Part shown: piece after piece, positions 52,327 through 61,917 of the stretch
Numbering within the stretch: position 1 is the stretch's first letter
Layout: each line of letters starts with the position of its first letter
Source: Mucilaginibacter sp.
GTDB lineage: Bacteria; Bacteroidota; Bacteroidia; Sphingobacteriales; Sphingobacteriaceae
Assembly: GCA_030445275.1 (NCBI GenBank)
Contig: JAUCSE010000099.1
Coordinates: forward strand, 22,235-86,234
Length of the DNA: 64,000 nt
Direction of reading: 5' to 3'
Made by a program: the position numbers and the translations under genes
Notes under the pieces: generated by a model
Database searches by the model: none
What the model was told of the DNA's origin: nothing
Seen by the model: only the letters and a program-made list of their open reading frames with translations

Positions 52327-52815
52327 ATGATTAATCACGAAATAAAAATAGCCTTTGATGAGTATGATTCATTAAAGGACCTGGAAACTGCCGACTATGA
52401 TCTGTGCCTTGAGGCGGCAAATGCATTAAAAAACTCACACTCACCATATTCAAAGTTCCGTGTAGGAGCGGCCCTGCGCTTGCAAAGCGGAAAGATCATT
52501 TATGGCAGCAACCAGGAAAATGTAGCTTATCCATCAGGCTTATGTGCCGAGCGTGTGGCCTTATTCTATTGGGGGGCCAATCACCCGGATGATCCGGTTG
52601 AATCTATGGCGGTTACTGCCCAAACAGATGAATTTTTGCTTTCAAAACCCGTTACCTCCTGCGGATCGTGTTTACAGGTATTGGCCGAAGTCGAAAAAAA
52701 ACAGGATAAAGCTATAAAGATCATTTTATATGCCGGGGATGGGCCGGTGTGGGTAATAAAAGGCATCGAAAATCAACTGCCCTTTTTATTCTTTGAGGAA
52801 AGACTAACTACCTGA
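52327..52815 (+). CDS. cdd: Cytidine deaminase
   Basis: 162 residues. It deaminates cytidine and deoxycytidine to uridine forms. Substrate/zinc motifs: SPYSKFRVGAAL, then C73-A74-E75 (zinc ligand plus catalytic Glu) and TSC112-G-S-C115 with the other two zinc cysteines. This is the Cys-Cys-Cys type of the small tetrameric Cdd family, slightly long because of a ~20-residue N-terminal extension. Its TGA overlaps the ATG of the SGNH hydrolase, showing translational coupling. Confidence 0.94.
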   Translation: MINHEIKIAFDEYDSLKDLETADYDLCLEAANALKNSHSPYSKFRVGAALRLQSGKIIYGSNQENVAYPSGLCAERVALFYWGANHPDDPVESMAVTAQTDEFLLSKPVTSCGSCLQVLAEVEKKQDKAIKIILYAGDGPVWVIKGIENQLPFLFFEERLTT

Positions 52816-53477
52816 TGATGAAATTAAAATCGTTTTTATTTTTAATTGGCTGTGTTTTTACTGCAAATGTATTTGCCCAGCAGGGTTTCCCCTTTGATAA
52901 TGAGATACGGGCTTTTAAACATCAGGATAGCTTAAGCTTTCCAAAACCTGGTGGAATCCTATTTATAGGTAGTTCGTCAATCCGTTTATGGGACGATCTG
53001 GAACAGCGTTTTGCAGGCAAACCCATTATTAAACGTGGTGTAGGCGGTTCGCAGTTATACCAATTGGTTGATTATTTTACGCCCTATATTCTTTTCCCGT
53101 ACCATCCGCGTAAAATTTTTATATATGCCGGCGAAAACGATATTGCCGATGGTAAGTCGGCCAACTTTGTAGCTGATGAATTTGTAAAGCTATGGACAAT
53201 GATACACCAGCAATTACCCGGGGTCGAGATCTATTTTATGTCGATAAAGCCAAGCCCGGTGCGGGCCAAAAATTATGCAGTAGTTGCGCAGGCAAATACA
53301 TTGATAAAAGCTTATTTGAAAAATAAACCCAAAAGCCATTATGTTGATCTGGTTACGGCTATTTATAAACCCGGCACAACTACGCCCGATTCCAGTTTAT
53401 TCAAGGCCGATTACCTGCACCTGAATCCTAAAGGTTATGATAAGTGGCAAGCCGTATTGCAACCCCTGGTAAAATAG
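52815..53477 (+). CDS. Exported SGNH/GDSL hydrolase
   Basis: 220 residues: signal peptide (FLFLIGCVFTANVFAQ), then the SGNH blocks: ILFIGSSSIRLWDDL with nucleophile Ser, GVGGSQLYQ with Gly, YAGENDI with Asn, and DYLHLNPKGYDKW with the Asp-x-x-His pair. It likely deacetylates or de-esterifies a carbohydrate in the periplasm. The ATG overlaps the cdd stop by one base (ATGATG), so cdd and this gene share a transcript despite unrelated functions. Confidence 0.93.
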   Translation: MMKLKSFLFLIGCVFTANVFAQQGFPFDNEIRAFKHQDSLSFPKPGGILFIGSSSIRLWDDLEQRFAGKPIIKRGVGGSQLYQLVDYFTPYILFPYHPRKIFIYAGENDIADGKSANFVADEFVKLWTMIHQQLPGVEIYFMSIKPSPVRAKNYAVVAQANTLIKAYLKNKPKSHYVDLVTAIYKPGTTTPDSSLFKADYLHLNPKGYDKWQAVLQPLVK

Positions 53478-53540
53478 TAGCTGATAAAGTCCTCTCCTTT
53501 GGAGAGGATCTAGATGAGGCTCCTCAGTAAACTAAATAGA

Positions 53541-53566
53541 AAAAGCCCCGCTTGGCGGGGCTCTCT
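53541..53566 (-). terminator. Terminator of the NTF2-like gene
   Basis: AGCCCCGC / GCGGGGCT with a 3-nt loop and, on the minus strand, a run of five T. It lies 37 bp beyond the stop of the minus-strand gene and could also stop plus-strand transcription. Confidence 0.85.
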
Positions 53567-53602
53567 GCTTACTTACATATTTAACACTAAACTAAAACTC
53601 TC

Positions 53603-54031
53603 TTATTTAAAAACGCTGTAAACGTTTGTGATCTTCCAGCCTTTGCCGGTGTTGGTAACAGTTACCATATTGGTGCGTAAAAAGCCATCAAACTGCATGT
53701 CAACTTTTACAACTGCCATAGCAGCGTTACTTTCAATAATTGAAGTAGTGGTGGTGCAGGTTTGCTCTACATTTTTAGTAGCTCCTAATGATTCAATCAT
53801 TTCATCTTTGCTAAAGTTTAATACAGCTTTACCGCGTAACATGCTGAATTTGGCATCCTGATCAACCACTTCGCCTAAATTCTTTAATTTTCCGTGGGTC
53901 ATGGCATCAATGTAAGTATTGATAGCATAGGTTTGAGTTAAGTTGTCACCATCTGTATAAGTGGTGGCTTTGGCCACGCTGCATACTACCAGTAAAGCTA
54001 AGCCGAGTATTATTGATTTTAAAGTTTTCAT
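53603..54031 (-). CDS. Exported NTF2-like (SnoaL-type) protein
   Basis: 142 residues with a signal peptide (TLKSIILGLALLVVCSVAKA) and a ~115-residue domain with the NTF2/SnoaL topology: INTYIDAMTHGKLKNLGEVVDQDAKFSMLRGKAVLNFSKDEMIESL and ends VTNTGKGWKITNVYSVF. Bacteroidota carry many such small secreted NTF2-like proteins (lumazine-binding-like), whose function is not known. It is monocistronic, convergent with the SGNH gene across a terminator. Confidence 0.85.
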   Translation of the reverse strand: MKTLKSIILGLALLVVCSVAKATTYTDGDNLTQTYAINTYIDAMTHGKLKNLGEVVDQDAKFSMLRGKAVLNFSKDEMIESLGATKNVEQTCTTTTSIIESNAAMAVVKVDMQFDGFLRTNMVTVTNTGKGWKITNVYSVFK

Positions 54032-54203
54032 ATTGTTGTTTTTTAAGGTTCTTAATATTTAATGATTAATTTTATATCTATAAGACATCAGCAATATCCC
54101 ATACGTTACAACTAATGTTACGAATTTTGACGATTTAACAATCATTTAACATATTGCAGTATTTTTTAAATACTTAGCAACAGAATTTCAGTTAAGCTTT
54201 ATT

Positions 54204-54716
54204 ATGATTGATTTTAACACCATTATTTTGCAATTTGGAGAACAAGGCGAAAAGACGGGCTGGACTTATATTGAAATTCCGGCTGATTTAGCGCAACAAA
54301 TGAAGCCCGGTAATAAAAAATCATTCAGGGTAAAAGGTAAATTGGATGAATTAACTGTTGCAGGCATGGCCCTGATGCCTATTGGTGATGGGAATTTTAT
54401 AATGGCGCTTAAAAAAGAGATCTGTAAAGGTTTGCACAAACACCGGGGGGCAATGTTGCGTGCCCAGCTTGAACACGATATTGATTTTAAAGTTGATATC
54501 CCGGACGATCTGCAGGAGTGTTTTGATTTTGAACCCGAGGCCGGAGAGTTTTTCAATACTCTTACTGAAGGCCACAGGAGATATTTTATCAATTGGATAA
54601 ACAGTGCCAAAACCGAACCTACCCGCGCCAACCGCATTGTTAACACTATTAAGGCCATGTTACGCCATGAGGGCTATCCGGAAATGATAAGGGCTATGCA
54701 AAAGGCGAGGGAATAA
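54204..54716 (+). CDS. DUF1905 / YdeI-like protein
   Basis: 170 residues: N-terminal DUF1905 beta-barrel-like domain (FNTIILQFGEQGEKTGWTYIEIPADLAQQM..SFRVKGKLDEL..GMALMPIGDGNFIMALKKEI) and a C-terminal YdeI/OmpD-associated helical part (FFNTLTEGHRRYFINWINSAKTEPTRANRIVNTIKAM). The domains are common but without established biochemistry. Cytoplasmic. It is convergent with the patatin gene and has no visible partner. Confidence 0.88.
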   Translation: MIDFNTIILQFGEQGEKTGWTYIEIPADLAQQMKPGNKKSFRVKGKLDELTVAGMALMPIGDGNFIMALKKEICKGLHKHRGAMLRAQLEHDIDFKVDIPDDLQECFDFEPEAGEFFNTLTEGHRRYFINWINSAKTEPTRANRIVNTIKAMLRHEGYPEMIRAMQKARE

Positions 54717-54753
54717 CGAATTAGTAACTATCATCATCGTTCTCCCCGGTACA

Positions 54754-56634
54754 TTAACCCAGCTTCTTCTCCTTCCAGTTTTCAGGAAAAGGAATATCGA
54801 TCATTTTTAAAGGTTTAAAACCGGGTATCTTAAGATCGGTACCCGAGGCATTGTACATAAAAAAAGGATCAGTTTTAAAATGTTCGTAATCCTCCTGCAT
54901 TTGTGCCTGAAGTTTTAACAAACGGGTTTGGTATTTATCATCATACAAATTACCTGCGGTTTTTTGTGCCAACAACTTGTTGATGTATTCCAATAAATTA
55001 TAGCAGGTAGTAAACTGGCCCGTAGCCACCAGGCAGGATTCGGAATGCTGCTGCTCAGCCGATTGTTTATCAAACCAAAGGGTGGTACCCATATTGAATG
55101 CCGTTTGTGCTACTATTTGCATGTTCTCGCTGGGGTTAAGCGGGGAAGCGGCAGCTGGTGTTACACTCCAGTCATTACCCTCATTGCGGTTAATATCATT
55201 TGAAAACGAAAGATCATACACGTGGTTGCCTTTACCCCGGTTTTTCCATTGTGCAGTACCGTAAAACTTGTCATAAAGCAATTGCCTGATGCGTTTTAAA
55301 AAAATGCTGGTATTCAGCATCAGTACAGATTGGGCACGGGCTGTTAGCATTTGTGTAATCAGGTTGATGGGGGTTTTAGAAAAATAGCTCACCAATAAGG
55401 ATATGATCTGTTCGGTAAAATTTCTTTTTAAATTCATCCCCACCGATGATCTGGAAACACCCAAAAGTACGTGCCTTACATATAACACAGCAGATACCCA
55501 GATAAAAGGAATAGGGATCAGTAATGCACCCACGATCATGGCAAAGGTGCTGTTATACCTTACACCCAGCCAGGCCACCACAATTCCGATTAGCAAAATG
55601 CCCAGGGTTATATAAAACACTCCCCATAAATTAAGTTCGAAGCTTTTTTTTACTTTGGGCATTACATAAGGCTGTATAAAATGACTGCCTACATCATTTA
55701 TCAGCATCAGATCAAAATAGGGGAAATCGGTTTTATCACTCTGTCGCCTGCCATCAGCATCCATCAAACTTTGCAGGCCCTGGTTATCAGTAATGCCCCC
55801 ATCCATCAAGCCGAACCGTCTTCGTGTTATAAAATCAGTTTCCTGTTTATCGCCGGTTTGCGGTACCAGGGTAAGGGCTTCCTTCAGTTCATGTTCAGTT
55901 AAATCCTGATGGGTAAAATCATTCGGATAAATGATAGGCTCAAACCCAGCCGGAAAACAAGAAGAGGCGGCCAGCACATCGCCCAGTTTTATTTTACCGG
56001 CAACTGATCGGTCAACATATATTTCTTCGTTGCCATATTTAAAATATTCGTCAGTACTATTGTCGGGCACCAGTTTCACTGCTTGCCTGAACGATTGCCC
56101 GGTGTAAAACTCCGTAGCGTTAAAGCAAACTTCCTGCAGATGCGCAGCCTGCGATTCGGTATGGTAAAGGGATTGCAGCGTTAAGCCATCAAACAAATAT
56201 TTGTCATAAGCCAGGGCGAAAGCGTTTATAATATTGCGACTTTTTTGTGGTGTTTTATTCCAGTGTTTTTTATCGGCCAAAATTTCCAGAGCTTGCTGTA
56301 ACAGATCGTCGCCATTAAGCCCCTTTAATAACTTGGCATAAAATTCACCAAAAGTTTTACCCTGCGCGTTGTATAAAGTATATAGAGTAGTGGTTATGGT
56401 ACCGCCAGATGCCGAAGACATATAACGCACCTGCTGCAAAAGCGTTTGACCGTTAAGCACATCAGCATCGTCAGTAAATACTACTTTATTAAAATAAGAT
56501 AGTACACCCAATGAAAATGAAGCAGCACGGAAACCACCGCCCGAAAAAGCCAGCGCTATGTTTTCAAAAGGTTTTATAGAATCTACCGCGAGTTTGGTTT
56601 CGGCTTGTTTATCAGCTACTGGTGCACTTGTCAT
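54754..56634 (-). CDS. Patatin-like phospholipase with an internal membrane region
   Basis: 626 residues. Patatin blocks: anion-binding FSGGGFRAASFSLGVL near residue 28, nucleophile region MSSASGGTITTT near residue 71 and the dyad Asp in LMDGGITDNQGL near residue 277. The usual GxSxG reads SASGG, so the first Gly is replaced by Ser. Two helices at about 330-390 (WGVFYITLGILLIGIVVAWLG, MIVGALLIPIPFIWVSAVLYV) anchor the protein after the catalytic domain, followed by a ~230-residue C-terminal region of unknown fold. Possible lipid acyl hydrolase at the inner membrane; substrate unknown. Confidence 0.88.
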   Translation of the reverse strand: MTSAPVADKQAETKLAVDSIKPFENIALAFSGGGFRAASFSLGVLSYFNKVVFTDDADVLNGQTLLQQVRYMSSASGGTITTTLYTLYNAQGKTFGEFYAKLLKGLNGDDLLQQALEILADKKHWNKTPQKSRNIINAFALAYDKYLFDGLTLQSLYHTESQAAHLQEVCFNATEFYTGQSFRQAVKLVPDNSTDEYFKYGNEEIYVDRSVAGKIKLGDVLAASSCFPAGFEPIIYPNDFTHQDLTEHELKEALTLVPQTGDKQETDFITRRRFGLMDGGITDNQGLQSLMDADGRRQSDKTDFPYFDLMLINDVGSHFIQPYVMPKVKKSFELNLWGVFYITLGILLIGIVVAWLGVRYNSTFAMIVGALLIPIPFIWVSAVLYVRHVLLGVSRSSVGMNLKRNFTEQIISLLVSYFSKTPINLITQMLTARAQSVLMLNTSIFLKRIRQLLYDKFYGTAQWKNRGKGNHVYDLSFSNDINRNEGNDWSVTPAAASPLNPSENMQIVAQTAFNMGTTLWFDKQSAEQQHSESCLVATGQFTTCYNLLEYINKLLAQKTAGNLYDDKYQTRLLKLQAQMQEDYEHFKTDPFFMYNASGTDLKIPGFKPLKMIDIPFPENWKEKKLG

Positions 56635-56748
56635 GTAACAGGGGGTTTTGTGGATATAAAATTAACTATTAAAACATATTTATTATGCGTAAAAACACCC
56701 TTATTTATAGGGTGATATTACGGGAGATGTTCCCTAAGCTGGTCATGA

Positions 56749-56808
56749 AAAGACGCATGTAATGCGTCTCTACGTTTTGTTTTTTGTAGACACATTACAT
56801 GTGTCTCT
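56749..56808. repeat. Family E repeat upstream of the hut operon
   Basis: AGACGCAT..ATGCGTCTCTAC followed by GTAGACACAT..ATGTGTCTC, like the units at 40505 and 52095. Confidence 0.75.
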
Positions 56809-56841
56809 TGGATTTATTCTATCCAAGAAAAAATAAAATTT

Positions 56842-56870
56842 GCAATTATATAAGCACTTATATAAATTGC
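56842..56870 (+). promoter_or_regulatory. Palindromic operator before the hut operon (probable MarR site)
   Basis: GCAATTATATAAG-CA-CTTATATAAATTGC, a near-perfect 29-bp dyad, ends 3 bp before the marR ATG. AAAATTTG, one mismatch from a -7 box, overlaps its left edge (56836-56843). Binding of the regulator here would block its own and the hut genes' transcription. Confidence 0.75.
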
Positions 56871-56873
56871 ACA

Positions 56874-57383
56874 ATGAATTTATATCAAAGCCTCGGTTAC
56901 CTGGTTTTGGGCAGTCGGTTACGTCGGCTGAGCGAAGCTTTTTTGGCCGAAATTAACCGGGCCTATCAAAATGAAGGTATTGATTTTGATGCCAGCTGGT
57001 TCCCGGTGTTCTATTTATTATCGAAAAACGAAGCATTATCTATCAAGGAACTGAGCGAGCAGATCGAGGTTTCGCACCCGGCTGCCAGTCAGTTAATCAC
57101 CAATTTAAAAAACCGTAAGCTGGTTACCAGCGCCACTTGTACGGATGATGGCCGCAGACAACTGGTAACACTTACCGATAGTGGCCGCGAACTTTTAGCA
57201 CAAATATTGCCTATGTGGGATGCTATCAGCACAGCCATGACTGAATTGGTTGAAAATGATGAAGCGGCACAGCAATTACTGCCCGCCATAACGAGGCTCG
57301 AAACCGCTTTCCGCTCCGTTAATCTTGCCGGTATGATCAGTGAAAAATTAGCAGCCAATTTAAAACCCGCCAACCATGAGTAG
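56874..57383 (+). CDS. MarR-family regulator of the hut operon
   Basis: 169 residues from ATG 56874, which lies directly after the operator; a longer frame would run through it. Winged-helix features: LSKNEALSIKELSEQIEVSHPAASQLITNLKNRKLVTSATCTDDGRRQLVTLTDSGREL, with the recognition helix SHPAASQLITNL and the wing TCTDDGRRQ. Its last eight bases (ATGAGTAG) contain the hutH start codon. MarR control of histidine use is unlike the HutC (GntR) repressor of proteobacteria or HutP of Bacillus. Effector unknown; urocanate or histidine are natural candidates. Confidence 0.92.
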   Translation: MNLYQSLGYLVLGSRLRRLSEAFLAEINRAYQNEGIDFDASWFPVFYLLSKNEALSIKELSEQIEVSHPAASQLITNLKNRKLVTSATCTDDGRRQLVTLTDSGRELLAQILPMWDAISTAMTELVENDEAAQQLLPAITRLETAFRSVNLAGMISEKLAANLKPANHE

Positions 57384-58935
57384 TATATTTAATTACGGCA
57401 CCGACCATTTAACCATTGGTATTTGCCTGGATATAGCAGCCGGTAAAACAAAAGGTATTATTAATGCTGATGCCGACGAAGCCATCCGCTCTTCATGGCG
57501 CGAGGTGGAAAAAATTGTACACGCGCAGCACCCTGTATATGGTATTAACACGGGTTTTGGTCCGCTGTGCGATACCCGCATATCTGAAGCCGATACCAGT
57601 TTGCTGCAAAGCAATATTCTGAAAAGCCATAGCGTGGGCGTAGGTAAACCTATTCCGCAGGAAATTGCCAAGTTAATGATGATCAGTAAGGTTCAGGCTT
57701 TGGCACAGGGGTACTCCGGTGTTGCTCCCGAAACATTGCAGCGCATCATCTGGCATATTGACCATAATATTATCCCGGTAGTTCCCGAAAAAGGATCGGT
57801 TGGAGCTTCCGGCGATCTGGCTCCCTTATCACATTTGTTTTTACCGCTGATAGGTTTGGGGGAGGTGTTTGAAAATGGGGAACGCATACCTGCTGGTCAA
57901 TTACTAAAAAAGCACAATCTGCAGCCATTGGTGTTAGGCCCGAAAGAGGGGCTTGCACTCATCAATGGTACACAATTTATATTAGCCTTCGCCGTAAAGG
58001 CGGTGCAACGATTGGATGATGCCCTGAACCGTGCCGACCTGATCGGTGCCTTGTCGTTAGAAGGACTGATGGGGTCAGCAAGGCCATTTGATGCCCGGCT
58101 GCATGCCATCCGCCCGTTTAAAGGTACAAAGATGGTTGCAGATCGGCTGTTCACTTTATTAACAGGATCAGAGATCAATTCGTCGCATGTGAATTGCGAC
58201 AGGGTACAGGATCCCTATTCATTAAGGTGTATGCCGCAGGTGCACGGAGCATCGCGCAATGCCTGGCTGCACCTCAAGGAACTGACCGAGGTAGAATTGA
58301 ATTCGGTAACCGATAATCCCGTTATTTTTAATGCCGATGATACCATTAGCGGTGGTAACTTTCATGGACAACCGCTGGCTTTGCCGTTGGATTATGCCAC
58401 CGTTGCTGCTGCCGAACTGGGCAATATTGCCGACCGCCGTTGCTACCTCATGAGCGAAGGACGTTACGGACTACCTAAACTGCTTACGCAGAATGCCGGA
58501 TTGAATTCGGGCTTAATGATACCGCAATACACTACTGCGGCACTGGTCACCGAAAATAAGACCCTGTGTTTCCCGGCCAGTGCCGATAGTGTGCCTACTT
58601 CACTTGGGCAGGAAGATCACGTATCCATGGGTTCTATCAGCGGGCGCAAGCTGCACCAGGTGATAGATAACCTGGAATATATACAAGCTATTGAATTATT
58701 GTATGCCGCGCAGGCTGTTGATTTCCGCCGGCCACTAAAATCAACCCCGGTTATCGAGGCTATTCATGCAAAAGTAAGGGAACACGTGCCACACATACAG
58801 GACGATCGCGTTTTTGCAGACGATATCAATAATTTACACCAACTGATCACTAACGGCTCATTGCAGGCAATTGCCAATGAAACAGCCATTAATCACCATA
58901 TAAATCTCAGCCATGACGAGTTCGGAATTTATTAA
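57376..58935 (+). CDS. hutH: Histidine ammonia-lyase
   Basis: 519 residues. HutH removes ammonia from L-histidine to form trans-urocanate. The MIO cofactor is built from A144-S145-G146 in KGSVGASGDLAPLSHL; other family motifs are YGINTGFGPL near residue 55, ALINGTQF near residue 195 and QDPYSLRCMPQVHGA near residue 278. The start overlaps the regulator by 8 bp and the end overlaps hutU by 23 bp, so these three are translated from one message. Confidence 0.97.
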   Translation: MSSIFNYGTDHLTIGICLDIAAGKTKGIINADADEAIRSSWREVEKIVHAQHPVYGINTGFGPLCDTRISEADTSLLQSNILKSHSVGVGKPIPQEIAKLMMISKVQALAQGYSGVAPETLQRIIWHIDHNIIPVVPEKGSVGASGDLAPLSHLFLPLIGLGEVFENGERIPAGQLLKKHNLQPLVLGPKEGLALINGTQFILAFAVKAVQRLDDALNRADLIGALSLEGLMGSARPFDARLHAIRPFKGTKMVADRLFTLLTGSEINSSHVNCDRVQDPYSLRCMPQVHGASRNAWLHLKELTEVELNSVTDNPVIFNADDTISGGNFHGQPLALPLDYATVAAAELGNIADRRCYLMSEGRYGLPKLLTQNAGLNSGLMIPQYTTAALVTENKTLCFPASADSVPTSLGQEDHVSMGSISGRKLHQVIDNLEYIQAIELLYAAQAVDFRRPLKSTPVIEAIHAKVREHVPHIQDDRVFADDINNLHQLITNGSLQAIANETAINHHINLSHDEFGIY

Positions 58936-60586
58936 AATCTACGCCAACCACCCGGTGTATAAAGCGCCGCGCGGTATGCAGTTGCATGCCAAAAGCTGGC
59001 AAACAGAAGCGCCATTACGCATGCTGCTCAATAATTTGGATGGCCAGGTAGCCGAAAATCCGGAGGAGCTGGTAGTATATGGCGGTATCGGTCAGGCAGC
59101 ACGTAACCCGGAATCATTGAGAAAGATCATTGAACTGCTGCTGGAACTGGATGAATACCACTCGCTACTTATACAATCGGGCAAACCGGTGGGTATAGTA
59201 CGCAGCCATCCTGAGGCACCGCGTGTGTTGATAGCCAACAGCAACCTGGTGCCTGCATGGGCTAATTGGGAGCATTTTAATGAGCTGCGCGCCAAAGGTT
59301 TGATGATGTATGGGCAGATGACAGCCGGTAGCTGGATTTACATCGGTACGCAAGGTATTTTACAGGGCACTTACGAAACCTTTGTGGAGTGCGGTAATCA
59401 ACATTTTAATGGTGACCTGGCCGGTAAGCTGATCGTAAGCGCTGGTTTAGGCGGTATGGGTGGCGCTCAGCCACTGGCTGCAACCATGGCCGGCGGCGTT
59501 TTTTTAGGTGCCGATGTGGATGCCACACGCATTCAAAAACGGGTAGATACACAATACATCGACCGGATAACCCATTCTTATGGTGAAGCCATAGCCTGGA
59601 TCAAAGAAGCCATCGCCAAAAAAGAAACACTTTCGGTAGGCCTGGTTAGCGATGCCGGCGATCTGTTGGAGCAATTATTAAAAGACGGTGTTATCCCTGA
59701 GATTTTAACCGATCAAACATCTGCACATGATCCATTGAACGGCTATATCCCCAACGGATTATCATTAGCGGATGCTGCCGTATTACGCAAAAACAATGCT
59801 GTGGAATATAAACGGTTATCGCTAAAAAGTATGGCCCGGCATGTAAGCCTGATGTTGGAATTGCAGAATAAGGGTGCTGTTACCTTTGATTATGGTAACA
59901 ATCTGCGCGAGTTTGCCAAACAGGGTGGTGAGTCTGACGCGTTTAACTTCCCAGGATTTACCCCGGCCTATATCCGTCCGTTGTTTTGTGAGGGTAAGGG
60001 GCCTTTCAGGTGGGTGGCCTTATCCGGCGATCCGGAAGATATTTTTACAACGGATAGAGCATTGATGGAATTATTCCCGGAGGATAAACCACTGATCAAA
60101 TGGCTTAAAAACGCGCAGGAAAGGATATCGTTCCAGGGCCTGCCCGCACGGATTTGCTGGCTGGGTATGGGCGACAGGGAAAAAGCCGGCCTGTTATTTA
60201 ACGAATTGGTAAAAACCGGCAAAGTAAAAGGACCTATCGTGATCGGTCGCGATCATTTAGATTGTGGCTCGGTGGCATCGCCAAACCGTGAAACAGAATC
60301 AATGAAGGATGGCTCAGACGCAGTATCCGACTGGCCGCTGCTCAACCTGATGGCCAATGCATCGGGTGGCGCAACCTGGATCTCGTTCCATCATGGTGGC
60401 GGGGTGGGTATGGGCTATTCGCAACATGCCGGCATGGTTGTTTTGGCCGATGGCACTGACCGCGCGGCTACCTGCCTTAAACGTGTTTTGCACAATGATC
60501 CCGCGATGGGTATCTTCCGCCATGCCGATGCCGGTTATGATAAGGCACAGGAATGGGCAGATAAGTTTGATTTGAAGGTGTGGTAA
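58913..60586 (+). CDS. hutU: Urocanate hydratase
   Basis: 557 residues. HutU hydrates urocanate to imidazolonepropionate using a tightly bound NAD+. Motifs: GTQGILQGTYETF, the NAD-binding SAGLGGMGGAQPLA near residue 180, FHHGGGVGMGYSQHAGMVVLADGT near the C-terminus, and GRDHLDCGSVASPNRETESM with the conserved Cys. It starts inside hutH. A family A repeat and hutI follow. Confidence 0.97.
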   Translation: MTSSEFIKIYANHPVYKAPRGMQLHAKSWQTEAPLRMLLNNLDGQVAENPEELVVYGGIGQAARNPESLRKIIELLLELDEYHSLLIQSGKPVGIVRSHPEAPRVLIANSNLVPAWANWEHFNELRAKGLMMYGQMTAGSWIYIGTQGILQGTYETFVECGNQHFNGDLAGKLIVSAGLGGMGGAQPLAATMAGGVFLGADVDATRIQKRVDTQYIDRITHSYGEAIAWIKEAIAKKETLSVGLVSDAGDLLEQLLKDGVIPEILTDQTSAHDPLNGYIPNGLSLADAAVLRKNNAVEYKRLSLKSMARHVSLMLELQNKGAVTFDYGNNLREFAKQGGESDAFNFPGFTPAYIRPLFCEGKGPFRWVALSGDPEDIFTTDRALMELFPEDKPLIKWLKNAQERISFQGLPARICWLGMGDREKAGLLFNELVKTGKVKGPIVIGRDHLDCGSVASPNRETESMKDGSDAVSDWPLLNLMANASGGATWISFHHGGGVGMGYSQHAGMVVLADGTDRAATCLKRVLHNDPAMGIFRHADAGYDKAQEWADKFDLKVW

Positions 60587-60672
60587 GAAGCGGAAGGCTT
60601 AAGGCGGAAAGCCAAAAGCTTTCTTAATGATGTATATTTTGGCTTTCGGCTTTTTGCCTTAAGCTTTTAGCT
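60587..60672. repeat. Family A inverted repeat between hutU and hutI
   Basis: 'agcggaaggcttaaggcgga' faces 'cggctttttgccttaagctt'. Built from AAGGC/GCCTT heptad-like words, as at 22597-22683 and inside ispG. It begins directly after the hutU stop. Confidence 0.85.
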
Positions 60673-60680
60673 TGATAAAA

Positions 60681-61898
60681 ATGAAACTAATAGGTCCGTT
60701 TACACAAATATTGCTGTTAACAGGGTTGTCCTTAAAAGGAGCCTTGAAGGATGAGCAATTGCAGATCATTCCGCAGGGGGGAGTATTGGTGGAGGATGGA
60801 CTGATCGTGGCCGTTGATGATTTTGATAAACTACGGGCGGCTAATCCATCGGCACCAATTGAAGAAATTGTTGGCCACCATGTGCTGTTACCCGGTTTTG
60901 TTGATTGCCATACCCATATCTGTTTTGCGGGCAGCCGGGCAAAGGATTATGCCTTGCGTACTGCCGGTAAAACCTACCTGGAAATAGCCAAAGCAGGTGG
61001 CGGTATCTGGGATTCTGTTACTCAAACTCGTGCGGTAGACGAAAGTACATTAACTGATCTGTTGTTAAAGCGGGTGGAGCGACACTTAGCCGAAGGGGTT
61101 ACTACTATCGAAGTTAAAAGCGGTTACGGTTTAAGTATCGACGGCGAACTGAAGCAACTAAAAGCTATCAAAGCTGCTGCAGATAAAACTCATGCCAATC
61201 TTGTATCAACTTGTTTAGCAGCTCATATACTGCCCAAAGATTTTAATGGAACACATCAGGAATACCTGAACCATATTTTACAAAACCTACTGCCGGTTAT
61301 TAAACAACAGCGATTGGCAAACCGGGTGGATATATTTATTGAAGAAAGCGCCTTTAACACCAGCGATGCCCTTAACTACCTGGCCAAAGCCAAACAATTG
61401 GGTTTTGAAGTAACCGTTCATGCCGATCAGTTTACTACCGGCGGGAGTGAGGTGGCTATTAAGGCCCGGGCCGTTTCGGCCGATCATTTGGAAGCGAGTA
61501 CGGATCGGGAGATCAGTATGCTGGCTAAATCTGATACCGTTGCGGTAACTTTACCCGGTGCATCGTTAGGGTTAGGAATGGCCTATGCGCCTGCCCGTAA
61601 ACTGCTGGATGCAGGAACCTGCCTGGCTATTGCCAGCGATTGGAACCCTGGATCAGCACCAATGGGCGATCTGCTGATGCAGGCCGCGGTAATGGGTGCT
61701 GCTGAAAAACTATGTGCTGCCGAGGTGTTCGCAGGCTTAACCTTCAGAGCTGCATCGGCATTAAAACTAAATGACCGTGGTATTTTAACCAAAGGTAAAC
61801 TTGCCGATATGCAGGCTTACCCTTATGATGATTACCGCGAAATATTATATCATCAGGGGAAGTTAAAACCAGATAAGGTATGGACGGCAGGTATATAA
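60681..61898 (+). CDS. hutI: Imidazolonepropionase
   Basis: 405 residues from ATG 60681 (a TTG at 60672 would add three). HutI opens the imidazolone ring to N-formimino-L-glutamate. It is an amidohydrolase: metal-ligand motif FVDCHTHICFAG near residue 75, EVKSGYGLS near 146, TVHADQFTTGG near 245, and SDWNPGSAPMGDL with the catalytic Asp near 320. The order after hutU is that of the pathway. Confidence 0.96.
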   Translation: MKLIGPFTQILLLTGLSLKGALKDEQLQIIPQGGVLVEDGLIVAVDDFDKLRAANPSAPIEEIVGHHVLLPGFVDCHTHICFAGSRAKDYALRTAGKTYLEIAKAGGGIWDSVTQTRAVDESTLTDLLLKRVERHLAEGVTTIEVKSGYGLSIDGELKQLKAIKAAADKTHANLVSTCLAAHILPKDFNGTHQEYLNHILQNLLPVIKQQRLANRVDIFIEESAFNTSDALNYLAKAKQLGFEVTVHADQFTTGGSEVAIKARAVSADHLEASTDREISMLAKSDTVAVTLPGASLGLGMAYAPARKLLDAGTCLAIASDWNPGSAPMGDLLMQAAVMGAAEKLCAAEVFAGLTFRAASALKLNDRGILTKGKLADMQAYPYDDYREILYHQGKLKPDKVWTAGI

Positions 61899-61917
61899 AG
61901 AATTAAAAGGGTGGGTA

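Noticed and set aside
56799..56873. Longer N-terminus for the MarR regulator from 56799
   Set aside because: It would translate through the palindromic operator and repeat DNA; MarR homology starts after ATG 56874.
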